Shown one piece after another: positions 48,401 to 62,230 of a stretch of DNA of 64,000 nucleotides (position 1 is its first letter; every line of letters starts with the position of its first letter). Below the pieces are notes generated by a model. It ran no database searches. It saw only the letters and a program-made list of their open reading frames with translations, and had not been told where the DNA came from. Source of the DNA: Tyto alba (taxonomy: Eukaryota > Chordata > Aves > Strigiformes > Tytonidae); assembly GCF_018691265.1 (NCBI RefSeq), contig NW_024881296.1, forward strand, positions 7,595,427 through 7,659,426, in the 5' to 3' direction. Position numbers and translations under genes: made by a program.

Positions 48401-51400
48401 CAGGACTGAGTTAATGGTGTTCTGCCCTGGGCTTATGAATTGACTCATTTTTTGTAAATAACTTGGCAATTTCTCTATAATTTTTTCCTGATTTAGCTAT
48501 GTTAAAATTATTTGCTGCTTGTCGTAGATGGATTACATGGCCTCCTGTTACACTGTTACTATTTCTAATTATTAATCTGTTTGGTTTTATTTTGTCCTGT
48601 GATATTTACATCTTTATTGAAAGGAAGAGAGTAATCTCTCAAAAAATTGCCTTTCATTAAAAAGTTTCTATTTGGAATCCTTTTGTAAAGCTGGAATTTT
48701 TATTACCATTCTACAGACATTTCCAAAGCAAAAACTAAGCTAAAAGTTATATGCGCTTTCAGAGCAGAACTTCTAAAACTTAACTATCAATGCTGCAGTT
48801 CATGGCCATTTCTGAGTAGGATTTTCACTTATATGTGAATGCAATTCAAAATAAGTCTTCATTCAAATCTGAAGTTTCTACTGTTTTAATTTATTTGTTG
48901 ACTGGTTTTTGTTCTTTTTTTTTTTTGTTTCACTTTGGCGCACTGCATCATCATTTTAATAATCTGTGGGGTTTTTGGGTAGAGGAACATCATAATCTAT
49001 GGAGAAGTGTCTACTTTAGGCACTGCTCCAGGTGAATTATAAAGTAGGCCACAAGCTGCTAAACCATATGAAGACCAGCATATTTCTTGGCATGTGCAGA
49101 AGTGGAATTCTAGTAATTTGAGAAGAATTATTAGGATACCCATGAGAATTTTAATGCCTTCAGGATTAAAGAATAGAAATAAAGTTTCTCTGGAATTAGC
49201 TACCTACATTCCTACTGCCTCTCCGGATCTGAATTCAGCTTCTTGAAGGCTATGATATTTGTACAAAATTCAACCAGAGTCCTAGAGTAGTTACTGATGG
49301 TGACCCAGAAGACCCTAAGGGAAATCTGTCAGTTTGCTTTTCACATAAGAACCTAGCTGAAACCTTAAACAGATTGTGTTTCTTATGAGGACAGAACAGC
49401 ATTGTGATCCTGGTTAAGAGCAGGACTGAAAGGAATGAATGGAGCAAAGCTTTTCAAGTGGCTGTGCTTCAGAAAAATATTGGAGTGGCTTTTGCAAGAA
49501 CATATGGATTTTCTCTCTTCTGGAAAGAAAAAAACCCACATTCATCTGTGAAAACAGAGTATGAAAACTTCCTTGCAGGATAAGCACATATGAATCAAAG
49601 TGCTACACCAGCTGTCACAGGACCCCACATGTTTACTAACTGATGCTTCCTAGGTATTACCACAGTCTGTACTCTAAACGGACTCTGTGCCAGTAGCTTC
49701 AGCAGCTTCAGAAGGTATCAGCATCCTTGAGGAACTGGGGGAGTGCAAAGGCAGCAGCAAGGAGGTCACTTAGGCAGTATTCCCTGGCAGCATCAGGGGC
49801 GAGGAGATTGGGCTGGGAAACAGGTTTTCCCAGCGAAACAAGCCAACCCAGTACAGCTGGGTACAGCTCTGTGTTCGAGAAAGTGAGGCTGTGTCCTCTG
49901 ACAAAGTTGCATACTATTTACCAGTAGACACTTTAACAGCACTTTTCCATCTTTCTCCTGAAAATCATGAGTCCAGGCTGTTGTTACGCTAACAGGGAGT
50001 AGAAAGGGATGCTTTCTGCATCATTTTACTGTCCTCTATTACAAAGGGAAAACTTCTGGGATAACCAGAACTACACAGAATGTTTTCAAGCATAATTCAA
50101 TACCTTTGCAAATGCAGTTTTTGAGAGAATTGGTGCCGTGAGAATGTGGTTTTGTCATCTCTTTTGCTCCTCATGCATTTCATGTTCCACACCCTGAATG
50201 TATTGTCTGAAGGTGTTAAAAATAACTCCAGAAGCTAAATTGGAATGGTTAAAATGTACCTCTGAATTTCATCCTACATGAAGTACATGTCTTTCAATCC
50301 TTTTTCAAGACTGTTTAAATCAAACCAGCTAAATAACCTTAAATACTTTAACAGTAGCTATTTCACAAATGGTTTCTAAGAGTAGAAATATGAGTTGGTT
50401 TAAGGGGGGAAGGGGACCAACCAGAATTAGATACTGAAATGATAGGGTTAAGACATACATTGTACTGTGCTTTGCATATATTTTTTTTTTATAAGTAGAA
50501 GCTTAATTCTAATGATAGATGAATCTAGCTTCAGAATTTTGGCTTTTGCAATAGAAAAGTAATTTCAGGCAGCACTTAGATTTTGGGACTTTGTTTCTTT
50601 GTTGTACTGGCTGTATGATACTGCTCGTTGTAGTAGGATGAAATGACCATAAAAGAAATTATTTTCCCAACTTTACTGAAAATATTTTATTTAGAGGTTG
50701 AACACTCTTCATTCAGTGTTTACAGTAAAGACACTGCATTTAGTTGATATGACTATATGTCATTAAAATAGCAAATAAATTGTATATTTGCTTCAGTGTG
50801 TTTCCTGCAACGTTGGTAAAAGCTGTGTACCAGCCTTTTCATACAGAAATGTGCAATGAGACGAAAAGTATGAACACATGGTCTGCTGGGGAAAGAAAAA
50901 AAGTCTGTCGTACAGAACACAACTATGAAGTCTGCTGGGAATTCTGTCACAAGTGCACATCTGCTTTTGCATATTCTTTTCTGTAGTAATGTGCCTAAAG
51001 GTGACATGCGTACCCTGAAGCTAAACTAAACACAGAATTGCAGGGAAAAGGTCTCCTGCCTCAAGGCAAAAGGAGACAGCCAGCTCAACAAGGATTTTAA
51101 AATTTACTATTGTTTCAGAAAGGCCTTCCCCCTTTTTGTTACATGCAATGGTTAAATACATACTAAAACTGTAATTATTTCAAAATGTGAGAAGATTTCT
51201 CAGCACTGAGGGGCAAAAGTGGTCCTTCAGAAGACCTCAAATGATGGCAGCAATGGCTAGAATGGGGCTTGCACATGTTTTTATTTTAAAGCTCTTATGT
51301 GACACTTGGGTCCTTTACTCTCTTTGTTATTTTAAACCTACATGGCACACTGAACACATACTTTGCTCGGTTGAGCTTTTAAAATGTGATTGACAGGCTT

Positions 51401-54400
51401 AGACATTGCAACGTGCAGTAGTAGTACCAAAGTCCAGAGGCAAACTAGAGTAGGTATTCTCCTTTGTTTACAATACAGTTTGAAAGGGGGTTTGTTACTT
51501 CAAAGTCAACAAATGCAAAGGCAAGGCAAAGATTCTGATTTTACTTCCTCCCCAATAGGCCCAGATCATGCTATACATATATTTAAAGAAAGCTGTAGTA
51601 AAAAACCCCCTTGTGTTCAGAAAGTAGCAATATGTTCAGAGATCTGCAAAAAAATTGAGGAGCTTGGATGCTTAACTCCTGGGGACTTCATTGTACAATC
51701 CTGTATGTCTGACTTCGTAAAAGGGGAAAGAGAGCCCTAAAAATTGCTTATTGTATTTAAGATTAATGTGAGAAGGCCATGAAATCCCTACTCTGTATAT
51801 TATTTAAGTAGCTACTTACCCAAGTGTGTGCTGTACAAAGAGTGGCATAGACCTTGCCCTTTGAAGCCTGCAGCCTAAAGGAAATGAGAAAACCCTAAAG
51901 GAAACCAAAGAGCTTCCATCTCTTGCAGAGTTTTGGAAGCTCTGGGCTGTATGATATGGGAAATTCAATTTTAAACACATCACAACATGTCTTGTTACTT
52001 ATCTTCATGGCTATACTTTTATTTAGTATTGGAATGCTGACTCAGTAGTATAGCAACAGCGACTAAGGCTCAAAGATGTATCACTGTGTTACTATTTGAA
52101 AGACCTAGCTACTGTAGACTGTAAGAGTGATGCACAGAAATGCATGTAAAATGCTGTAAGTAATTTCAGTGGTTAATAGTTAGCAGTTAGGCCCTCCTAT
52201 CTGAGGGTAAGAGATTGTTTAATTTACTTATGTGCATTTGCATGTCTGTTGAGAAATCTAGGCCCCCAACCTGGCTTCTGGTCCACTGCTGCAACTCCAG
52301 TTGGGCAAGCAAAGAACCGTGTTAACATTACATGATGTTGCATTGCATGAATCAGCAATTCATGTTGATAAGGAAAGAGTAAATCTAAGGGCAAATTCCT
52401 GCCTTAGTTCATTATTGGAGTTATTATGCATTTACATTCTGCCTATCTATAGTGCAAAGATAAATCTTTATCTTTCAGTCATATTTTTTAGTGTAGCTAT
52501 TTGTGCTTGCTGAAGCCAGTTGAATCTTCAGGTCATGCTTTCTGGGGGTAATTGCCACCTGACAGAATTTTGTATGCTGCTTCAAGGAAGATGTCATTTA
52601 CAGTAGAAGTTATCATTAGCCATGAATCTCAACCAAAGCAAAAGGTAGAAACTCTCTCCACATCTCCAACAGAAGTTTGAGTGCCAGAATTTAGCCTGGC
52701 ATTATACCATGTCCTTAGATGCCATCAGGGAGATGGCAGTAATCTTTCACATTCCTTAACCATTTTTTATCAGTAGATCCTGAGGCATGTGCATACTAGG
52801 AGCTGCTTTACTGATTAGAGCAATTCTGTTATGTTCTGCATCTTGTGCGATTTGAGTGATATTTCTATATGTATTTTGCAAAAGGATGAACTATGACAAA
52901 GAGGAAAAACACTTGTGAAAGATCACGTAAAAGCCATTAGTATGGTTGAGAATAGGAGCCTCTGAATTTTGTCCTGCAGTTCTCTGCTTCTACTGCTAGG
53001 CTGCATTCCTATACAGTAAGCTGATTTCCCATCCTGTGGATGCACTTCAGCATGCTTTCATTTTCTTGCATTGGATTTTTTTTTTCTTTTCCTTCAGTAA
53101 TAGTTTTTGTGCTTAGTAGTATTACCTCTAATATTGCAAGTACTTGAATAGGGACTTACAGAAAGCATATCCAAGTGTGCAATGCACATTTTTATATCTT
53201 TCCTTCGGTGGAGACTCCAGAAATACTGCCACTTCTAGGAAATCCTTCAGTTGTGTACTATGTATAGGAAACAAAACTAAGCATCAGTTAGTACAGCCCA
53301 CATAAGCAAATGTGTGAGTAGTCTTTGTGGGAAGAAGGCAGTGTTTGTTCTGCTTTAGCATGTTGGTTGCCTTTCCTTATATCTAGTAAAATGTTTGCTC
53401 AGGGTGATGTGAAACAAAATAGGGCGAGTCTACTGAACAGTGCTGCCAGTGGAAGGAAGAAGATGGCTTGGACTCCTGATTCCCACCCTATGGTTCAACC
53501 TTATTCCCTGTGCTAGGACTGCTGCCTCCTGGACCACAACAGTAAGCCAAGTCAGTTTATCAGACTGGAAGAAACGTATTCACTTTCTGCTGGATTAGTT
53601 TGCTCTGAGTTATTGCAGTCAGGTAAACTACAACCAATGCAAGAGGGAGTAGACCCACATAGAGAAAAGGGTCTTCTTTGTCAGCAGTAATTCTGGGATT
53701 AGGTTAGAGATTTCATGTAACAATTTGGTGAAAGCACAGAATGAATCAAAATTGCATGGCCAGATAAACAACACACATAAGAAAGACGCTGGCAACCTAA
53801 GAACGTTTCCTGTAATGATAATGTATTTGACAATCGCTGGCTGCCTCATCTAAAGGAACGTTATTTCAAGCAGGATTAAAATGACAGCTGGCAAAACTGA
53901 AAGAATTTAACAGGACTCTTCTTTGTTAATACAGATACCACCACTAAAATATTTTTATCTGGTATACCTCAGGTACGTGCATGCTCAGGTGAACTGTATT
54001 TTTTCCCACTGGATAACTAGTGTTATGTGATAAATTGCATCATCCTTGAAACTAGCAAGGAAGTAATACAGTCATACTGTTGTGTTTAGTTACTGTAACT
54101 GGTTTACAAATTCTGATCATTGACAATTACAAGAAATTGAATGTGTTTGTAGGGCCAGACACTTGCAAAGAAATTGCTCACTTGAAAAGATGTGTTAAGT
54201 ATCAATTTATGCATTGCTGCCCAGGCTCTTCAATGCTAGTCCTTTATTTTGGAATTACCGAGCATTTTCCATTCCCCCTCCCTTTATATTGAGGTCTGAG
54301 AGATGCCGCTTAGAGCATCCCACTTTCCTTAGAGAGTCACAGGTTGCATCGGTCCAGCCTTTTCCATACCAGCCATGGTTTGCAAATGCAGGCACTGATG

Positions 54401-55652
54401 GGAAGGTGCTGAACATGAGAAACCTTAGTATGAATCAGTCTTCAGCCTGGATGTTTGCCAAGTGTTTCTGGTATGTGTGCTACCTTAATGTAATGGGGTT
54501 TAAGGAAATGGAACTCAGAATCATTGGTCAGTGTTGACAGTCTTAGAGTGACATGGTGGGTTCAGAATTGTGATTGAGCAGTTGGAGCATTTTTTAATTG
54601 ACCTATTGATTTAACGTTGCCTGCTTTCATTATATGCAGGGCTATCTTATTCTGTCCCTGAGAGGTTAGACTGGTGTATTTTCACTAGGAAAATCATCCT
54701 ATATTTGTAAGAATTTCTGGAAACATCAAATATTACCACCAAGACATATTTATCTAACAAACTGAAGAAAGGTTCACCATTTTAAAAGAAATTGCCATTA
54801 ACCTAAACAGACAATGTAGTGTTTGAAAGCCACACAGTATTTCAGTTGCTCTGTCTGTATCTTTACATCGCTGGCTAAATGTCTTGTATTTGTAGTTTGC
54901 CTTTCTAAATGCTACATCACTATTTATTTCTAAATAACCTATTCTAGATAAGCAAAACTGTCTGCATTCAAGCCTCTTATGAACATAAATAGTATGTGCA
55001 ACTTTCCCTTTACTGGTAGGACATACAGTTGTGATTATCCTGGATATCCTGATTCCAGTGTAACTAATCAAATTTATGGTTCCCATACTTAGTGTTTGAT
55101 ATGCGGGATGTCCTAAACATATAAATGACTCAGTAGGACTAGTGTATCTATAATATTTGCTTATGGCTCAGTAACGTAGTTCTCACAACAGCTGAAGTAA
55201 TTCCCCATTGGGCCTGGCAAATTAATTTTCTATTTTGAGCATGAAACTGTGAGTATATTCAACTAGGCTACGTTCAGATGGCAGAGTACCATCAAGCACC
55301 ATATTTAGGACTGTGATTGAGAGTTTAGACTAAGCCATCTCATCTGAAAAAGGATCTCACTTTGGCGCTTGTGTAAATATTGCTTCTTAATTTCTCATGT
55401 TATTTTTTAAGTTAGAAATTAATATTCCAGGTGGAATATGCCACGTGTAAAAGTGGAAACTGATGCACTTGAGTTCTGTGTGGTTTTGTTAGTTGCTTTA
55501 GTGATTTTTGCTATATGTGTTTAATTGATTTGCTTCTATTTTGCTTTATGTACTATTGAATTCTTCAAGTTTATGAGAAATAGCTATTAAAACAGAAGAC
55601 AGAAATAGGATTTATTTGTATGCAAATGCATTGTGATGTCTGATTACATATG
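45455..55652. other. Intronic DNA between the two LTRs
   Basis: About 10.2 kb of AT-rich non-coding DNA. No gag, pol or env-like frame is present, so this is not the inside of a provirus. A T/A palindromic run lies near 47601-47620. Frames of 60-153 codons have no recognisable domain. Confidence 0.6.
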
Positions 55653-55903
55653 TGTCCAGGTTTTGGCTGGGATAGTTGATTTTCCTCCTAGTAGCTGGTA
55701 TAGTACTGCGTTTTGGATTTAGGATGAGAATAATGTTGAAAACACACTGATGTTTTAGTTGTTGCTGAGCAGTGCTTACACTAAGTCAAGGACTTCCCTG
55801 CCTCTCATACCACCCTGGAGCAGGCTGGGGTGCACAAGAAGCTGGGAGGGGGCACAGTCGGGACAGCTGACCCCAGCTGACCAAAGGGATATCCTGTACT
55901 ATA

Positions 55904-55926
55904 TGACATCATGTGCAGCATATAAA
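55904..55926 (+). promoter_or_regulatory. CRE-like site and TATA box of LTR copy B
   Basis: TGACATCA (55904-55911), one transition from the CRE palindrome TGACGTCA, is followed by TATAAA at 55921-55926. Copy A keeps the matching layout with ACGTCA and TATATAG, so both descend from one promoter design. Confidence 0.55.
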
Positions 55927-56110
55927 GCTGGGGGAAGAAGAAGGAAGGGGGAGGACACATTTGGAGTGATGGCATTTGTCTTCCCAAGTAACCATTACGC
56001 GTAATGGAGCCTGGCTGTCCTGGGGATGGCTGAGCACCCGCCTGCCCGTGGGGAGTGGGGAATGAATCCCACGGTTTGCTTTGCTTGTGTGCGTGGCTTT
56101 TGCTTTACCT

Positions 56111-56116
56111 ATTAAG
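56111..56116 (+). terminator. Decayed polyadenylation signal of LTR copy B
   Basis: ATTAAG stands where copy A has ATTAAA, so the signal has lost its last A. Function is doubtful. Confidence 0.35.
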
Positions 56117-56270
56117 CTGTCTTTATCTCAACCCATGAGTTTTCTCACTTTTACCCTTCTGATTCTCTCCCCCGTCCCACTGGAGGAGGGGATTGGCCGG
56201 GGGGGACAGACACTGAGCAAGTGGCAGAGCGGTGCTTAGTTGCTGGCTGGGGTTAAACCGCAACAGTACG

Positions 56271-59200
56271 AAATACTGAAGTATCTTAAAAAGATAGGTA
56301 AGGACTATGTGTCTTTCTCTGCTAAACAAGGGAGCTGATGCTGGTAATTTCTCTGAGTTGCACATTTTAAATCGATAACAAGATTAGAAGTATAAATTCC
56401 TCTTCCCCTGCTGTATCTAGCAGATAACATTTTCTTCCATGTGAGGTTGCATTTTAATGCAAAGATGCTGCTTACAGATTTCATTTTAACTTCACAGCAT
56501 GAAATGGCCTAATTTTTTAATGTTGTGTGATAATTCCTTACTGCCCACAATACTAGTTTCATTCACTGTTTTCATGCTCTTTTCTTTCTGATGGTGCAAT
56601 AAAGCAATTTTTGTTTCAGAAGTGGAGGTGGGAAGCATACTAATTCGCAGCTGGTTGGTTTTTTTATTCCCAGATGGTAGGAAGAACAAATGTGGCTCAT
56701 TTCAGTGGAAGAAATGATAACTTAGCAAGACTAGATAGGCATTCTTCACTAATTGGATATGTAATTAAAGCACTGCAGTAAGTGCCACTGCAACACGTTC
56801 AAAGCTTTTGACACATCCCAAGGTGCATTTGGGATGGTAACAGGTGCAGATTACCAATTTTTAGAAACCTCTTCCCAGTAAACTGCACCAGGCTTCAAGC
56901 AGGGTACCATACTGCAACAGGTGCTGGGCTCAGCAGCAGCACCTGGCACACCCCTGTGGTACAGCATGCATAAACAAGGTCTTTCAAGTGGTGGGAGGCT
57001 GAAGTAAATGATAGAACTTTAAAACCTGTTACAGGAAAATTAGAGGCGGGGGGAGGGGAAGGGAAAGTTGCAGAGTGAAATGAAACCAGGGTTGCAGAGC
57101 TTTTCCGGAAAGCAAAAGCTCCATCTTCTACCAGTCTCTTCAGCAAGTGTGTGTCCTTTCAGTTTCACTGCCAGTGAGATGCTCAGTGTGGCTTAGCTGC
57201 TAAAATAAGTTCTTCTATAGCTGCAGACTGCCATATCTGAAGACAAAATCTGGAAGCATTACTGCTGTGTAAGACATCACCTTTATGCAGCAGTCAAGGT
57301 GAAAGTCTCATCATGCTTTTTACCAAATTAACATGAGAAATGAGATGATCACTGTCATGGACTAGCTACGGGCTAAATCTAATGAGTAATGTTCTTTTCT
57401 CTTTCCCACCTTCTCTGCCAAAACGTTGTCTATATTAAGATTTTTTTCCTACTTTGAATATTTCAGGATGTGAATTCCAGGAAGAATTGCAGAAAGGCTT
57501 GTACCACTTTCAGTGCCTTGAAGATGGTGTTGAAGTTCTTAAGAAGGTTTTTAATGAACTTGTTTCTTTGATTGCATGTTAATCTTGGTGATCTGTGGCT
57601 TTAAAAATCCATTATTGTAGGAGTACTGCTGCACATGTGTTACTAAACATAACAGCGCAAAAACCCTTAACAAAAGACCAGAACAAAACCTCGTCTTGTT
57701 TTCTAACATTTCTGAGAACTATGAGTAAAGCTTTCCTAATAAAGCTTGTTTGTATTTCTCTTTTATCATATTTAAGTTTCTGAGACTTACAGAGTTCATT
57801 CTATGAGGAAACATTCATAATGAAGTAGTCTGGTGGTGGGGCCCCTACTCTGGTACAGATTTTTGACCATCTGTTGCCTAGCGGGCAAGTAAACCAATAA
57901 AAGAATAATTGGAATTTTCCTGGCTGAATTCTCAGAGGAGCCCTTAGGAAGTCTCACCTTGCTTTTGACCTGTTGGTTGGGTTTTATTTAGCAGGCTTTT
58001 GTCATTTTCAGGTTTTTTTCTCCCATTGAAAAATGAATCAGAGATAACAGGGAAAATAGCTATTGAAACAGGATACAGTGTTCTTTACTTATGCTAAACC
58101 TTTGCTAGAAGCAGATCTAAAGATGTGATGTTTGTGGTTTGGATTGGTATTTCTAGAAATGTGCTGTTATTGAGATATATGTGGGGAGAAAAATATCCCA
58201 ACACCAGATGGATCCTGGTTTGATTGCAGTTTAACCCTTATAGGGTCAAACCGAGGATGATACTAAGAGGCACCAATTTCTAGTATAAAGACTTCAGGTT
58301 TAAAAAAAAAAAGTGCTGTTAACTTTAAAAAACTAACAGCAACAAACCAAACCCAGAAATGCATGCCTTTATCTCTTTACTGTCATCTGTGCTAGAAGCC
58401 TGAGTGCTTTGCCACAGAGGTTTAACATAACTCCATCTGCTGAAGGCACTTTCACATTTAGTCTTTGCTCCTGCTTTGAGCCCAGTGTGAAGCACAGGGA
58501 GGCCACGAAGTCTTCAATGACACATCACTTCAAAAAATGTGACTGATGGTGTCAGGGCTCTGTGGGAGCACAGGTCCAGCCCACACAAACCTCATGTCAG
58601 GATGAAGGTTTAGCATGTTACAGCAAAAAGGAGTTTCTTAATGGACAGTTTGATAGGAGCTTTGTAGCTTACATCTAGGGTTTGAGAAATCTGCTTTTGC
58701 AGGGTAAGTGGGAAAGCTTTGCCAGCTGAGAACTCAAGCTCTTCCTGCAGAGAACGCGTCCTTTCTAAAGGCATCTTTACCAGGCCTGGAAGAGAGTATG
58801 TGCCTCACCTGGAGGAGTCCTGCCACCCTTGTCTTGCACGTTGTAGGTCCCTTTTTAGTGGCGAGCAATGCACGCTTTTGTGTAGACTGTGCTAGAAGGG
58901 TCTAATAGTTCCCTTGGGTTGATAATGTCGGCTTTACTCATACATAATTATCCAGGCAGGATTAGCAAGATCCAGTGTCAGGCAGTGGCATGAAAGAATG
59001 CTATCATTTTCCACTTAAAGTTATTATCTTTCTGTATTTCTCTCCAGTACTACTGTTGAGAAGAGATAGTATTGTGCGAAACAGTTGCTAATAATCATCT
59101 CAGATGTGGGGGGGACATACTAATTTCTGTACTTGCTCTTTTGTCTGCATTTGGTTCCTGTGTGGGGGATTCCATCTACTGTTGTGCTGCTCTAGTACAA

Positions 59201-61522
59201 CACATCCTTCTACTCTGCAGTGTCTGGGCTGAGCACCTCCTTATAACACCCTGCACCACCACCCTATGGATCTTAACTGCTGGTGTGGGAATGACTCCAT
59301 CGTTAGCATCACTGCTATACAGTTGTAATGTTTTTCACTTGCTTCATTAGCCAGTAAGTGTGGGTAAAGACTGGCTAAAACAGCAGTTGCTGTAAACGGT
59401 CAAAATGTTACTGCTTGCCAGCCACTCAGTATGCCCATCAGACTGTAGTCTGTGCCTCTGACATGCATTGCCTTGGGAGGTGGTGTGAGTGAGAGATGGA
59501 TGAACTTTCTGATGAAAGGAGATGTAGAATATCTAGGTCAGAACTAGAAAATACTAGCATTTGTTTGGTTTGGCCCAGAGTTATATCTAGTTTCCCTTTA
59601 CTTCATGGAGCATCCTTGTGCGCCTTGTAGCCTCACAGACTGTTAATACTGTTGTTGTTGATCTTGCTGAGTCATGATGGCAATTCAGAAACTATAAGGG
59701 AAAGTCTTTCCTACAAAAAAAATCAAGCCTGTCAGGGAAGTGGAAACACTTCGCATATGGGGAACAGTACGTTTAAGGCACTCGGGCATAGCCCTGTGGA
59801 ACACGAGTGCAGGAGCTGATGCTAGAGGAGTGCCATTAACTTACATTTCAAACTGAAGGCAGCTGAAGTCTGCTAGTTTTCTTGACCCTGCAGTAGTGTT
59901 TTGGTTCAGATCAGGAGTGCACTGCTGAAACAAATCTCCAGATCATTCCCACTTCCCTCTTTTGATTCACACATGTGGAGCAGTTTTGGAGTTTGCAGGC
60001 TGGATTTCTCTTCAGTGGAACAACCTGAAACAGGCACTCCTGGAGAGCAGTGAAACACACCTCAGCTATTACTGAGCATCCAGTCTTTGCAAACAGAGTA
60101 GAGCAAATCTGAAGTGAACCCTGGCTTCCATAAATATAATGATGAATTTAGGTCCATGCTACCAAGTATTCCAGTGTACGGATCCACATTTACTGTGCTG
60201 AAATACTAATGTAAACAAGGTGACTATGTAATTTTTTTTTCCTTTTTATTTAGTTTATTTGTTGGTATACGTTACGTTCTGGTAGTCAAAATAATTGGTT
60301 CTGGGCAGGAATTGGCAGATACTTGATACTTTAAGTAATATGATCGAATGTTGCTTCTTTTTGTTACATACAGATGAGATTTTGAGAATAAGATCTCGGC
60401 TCCTGTTGCAACCAAATTATTTTCATGTTTTCAAGGACTAGTTTTGCTGACAAGCCCTACAACACAAAACTAGTTTCTTCATCATGACATCTTGTAATTT
60501 CTCCTATTACCTCTGTGGGACGTGAAGAGTATCAAAAATGATTGCATTTTTTAAATGGGAAATTACCAACCATAAGTATATGTAATTTCCAGGGGTTCCC
60601 CTGCACTGACTGCAGCTTTTGTCTTGCTAATGGAAGTGACAACATGGTACTTGTACTTCTGTATGTTTTCTCATTCGAATTTGATTGAAAAATGTTTTTA
60701 ACATGCATTTTTTATATTAGTATTTGTGGATCACAAAAGCAGCTAACTCACAGGTGGAACAAAGCAAATTTATTTATCATCAGTCTTCAAGAACATGGAT
60801 TTTCTTCCTAGTTTGAAAAGACATGTCTGTACTTTATTCTCTACATGAAAGAAAGTATGATAATTCACATGAAAGTATGTCAGAATTTGAAGAAAGAAGT
60901 AAAAGATTATTTATGCTGTATTGTCATTTGTTGTGACTGTTTAAGGTGACAACAGTTCCTCCTGCTGCATAATTGGTCCAGGAAAAAAAAAAAAGGAATC
61001 GGAAAGACATGCCCAGCTCACAAAGTCAATACTACCACCTCCTCTATCTCATGTTTATATATAAAGGTGCACAGCAACCTTAACACAGGACAGGGTAGAG
61101 AAATTTCTCCTTGAACAGACAATTCTTCAGCATCAGCAGCTAGGTTGGAAAAAAGGCAACAACCACCTTAACACATTTCCTAGCTGGAGAGAAAAAGAAT
61201 ATTCCTTGGAGATCATAGAAATAGGTTAATGGTGAACATGAATAATGTAAGGAATTCTGTGCCGTAATTTTGGAATTATACAATGTGTTTTGGAACTTGG
61301 GCATTCCTGGGACTGCTGAGCTGCAGAAGGGGACAGCATGTAGAACTCTAGAAAGTTCTAAGTGGACTTATAATAGCAAAAATGGTACAGGAGTTCTTGT
61401 TACAAACAAATGGTACTGTAATTTTTCTGTAGTTAAGAAAATAAATAGGTACACAATGTATGGTTTTATTCTGGTCCCAATTGTTTAACTTTTAATCTCC
61501 CTTGCATAATTAATGGCCAAAG
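56271..61522. other. Intronic DNA
   Basis: About 5.2 kb of AT-rich intron with no recognisable exon or large repeat. Frames of 60-92 codons (for example 57595-57783, 59072-59350) are not credible genes. Confidence 0.6.
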
Positions 61523-61850
61523 GAGAGCCAGCAACATGCCCCAGCAGCAAAAAGGGCTAATGGTTATCCTGGGCTGCAGGAGGAGTGTTGCCAGGGGGTC
61601 AAGGGAGGTGACCCTTCCCCTTTGCTCAGCACTGGTGAGGCCACCCCTGGAGTGCCGGGTCCAGTTCTGGGCTCCCCAGTACAAACAATATATGGAGCTG
61701 CTGGAGAGAGTCCAGCGAAGGGCCACTGGGACGATGAAGGGACAGGAGCGTCTCCCCTGTGAGGGGTGGGAGAGACTAGTACTGTTGGGCCTGGAGAAGA
61801 GGAGGCTCAGGGCGGAGCTCATCAATGTATATAAATACCTGAAAGGGTAG
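61523..61850 (+). mobile_element. CR1 LINE fragment, end of the reverse-transcriptase frame
   Basis: The frame at 61536-61850 (104 codons) reads through [50 protein letters not shown], which is the well-known C-terminal part of CR1 ORF2. The DNA also carries the CR1 phrases GGTGAGGCCACCCCTGGAGT and CAGTTCTGGGCTCCCCAGTA. Both the 5' part (endonuclease and most of the reverse transcriptase) and the usual 3' end are missing. The frame has no internal stop, but an isolated C-terminal piece cannot move by itself. It lies in sense within KCNK1 intron 1. The left boundary is approximate. Confidence 0.9.
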
Positions 61851-62069
61851 GTTAAGTAGTGATGATGCAGGTGGCATATGGATGCTGTTGTGTCGCACAC
61901 TGCCCAGTATCATCTAATTCTTTCCCACCTTTCCATTCGTGTTCACTTGCTGCCTTATATTTCACACGGAAGTTGTATGTTTTGAGGGCAAGAAAAGATT
62001 TTTATTCTGTTTTGGTAGCACAATAAGTATACAGTAACTGAAAAGAATATAAACAGTAGTGTTACTTAG

Positions 62070-62230
62070 TGGGGTGTATTAGTTATATATATTAGTGGGA
62101 TATATGAAATACTTTCATACGAGTTTTAATTTAGTTTTAAATATTTATGTATTAAGTTTTAAATGCTTATTACATTTATTTAAAAAATAAAATATAATAC
62201 TATATACCCAAATTATTTGTTAAATACTGA
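62070..62230. repeat. AT-rich low-complexity stretch
   Basis: Almost free of G and C, made of TATA, TTTAAA and AAATATTT words. No tandem unit is clear. Confidence 0.6.

Larger units (their letters stand above)
55653..56265 (+). mobile_element. Solo LTR of an avian endogenous retrovirus, copy B
   Basis: This 613-base element starts TGTCCAGGTTTTGGCTGGG and ends GGTTAAACCGCAACA. It shares with copy A the order and wording of its parts: AACACACTGATGTTTTAG in U3, 'gtcaaggact', a CRE-like TGACATCA at 55904, a TATA box at 55921, and the 'ctcaacccatgag' stretch before the 3' end. The two copies differ too much to be recent twins. The flanks ATATG (55648-55652) and GTACG (56266-56270) agree at three of five positions and differ by two transitions, as a decayed duplication would. 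It sits in sense within KCNK1 intron 1. The frame at 55759-56004 is an artefact of the LTR. Confidence 0.87.

Noticed and set aside
45455..55652. Interior of a provirus between LTR copies A and B
   Set aside because: No viral frames are present, and copy A has a duplication on both of its own sides.
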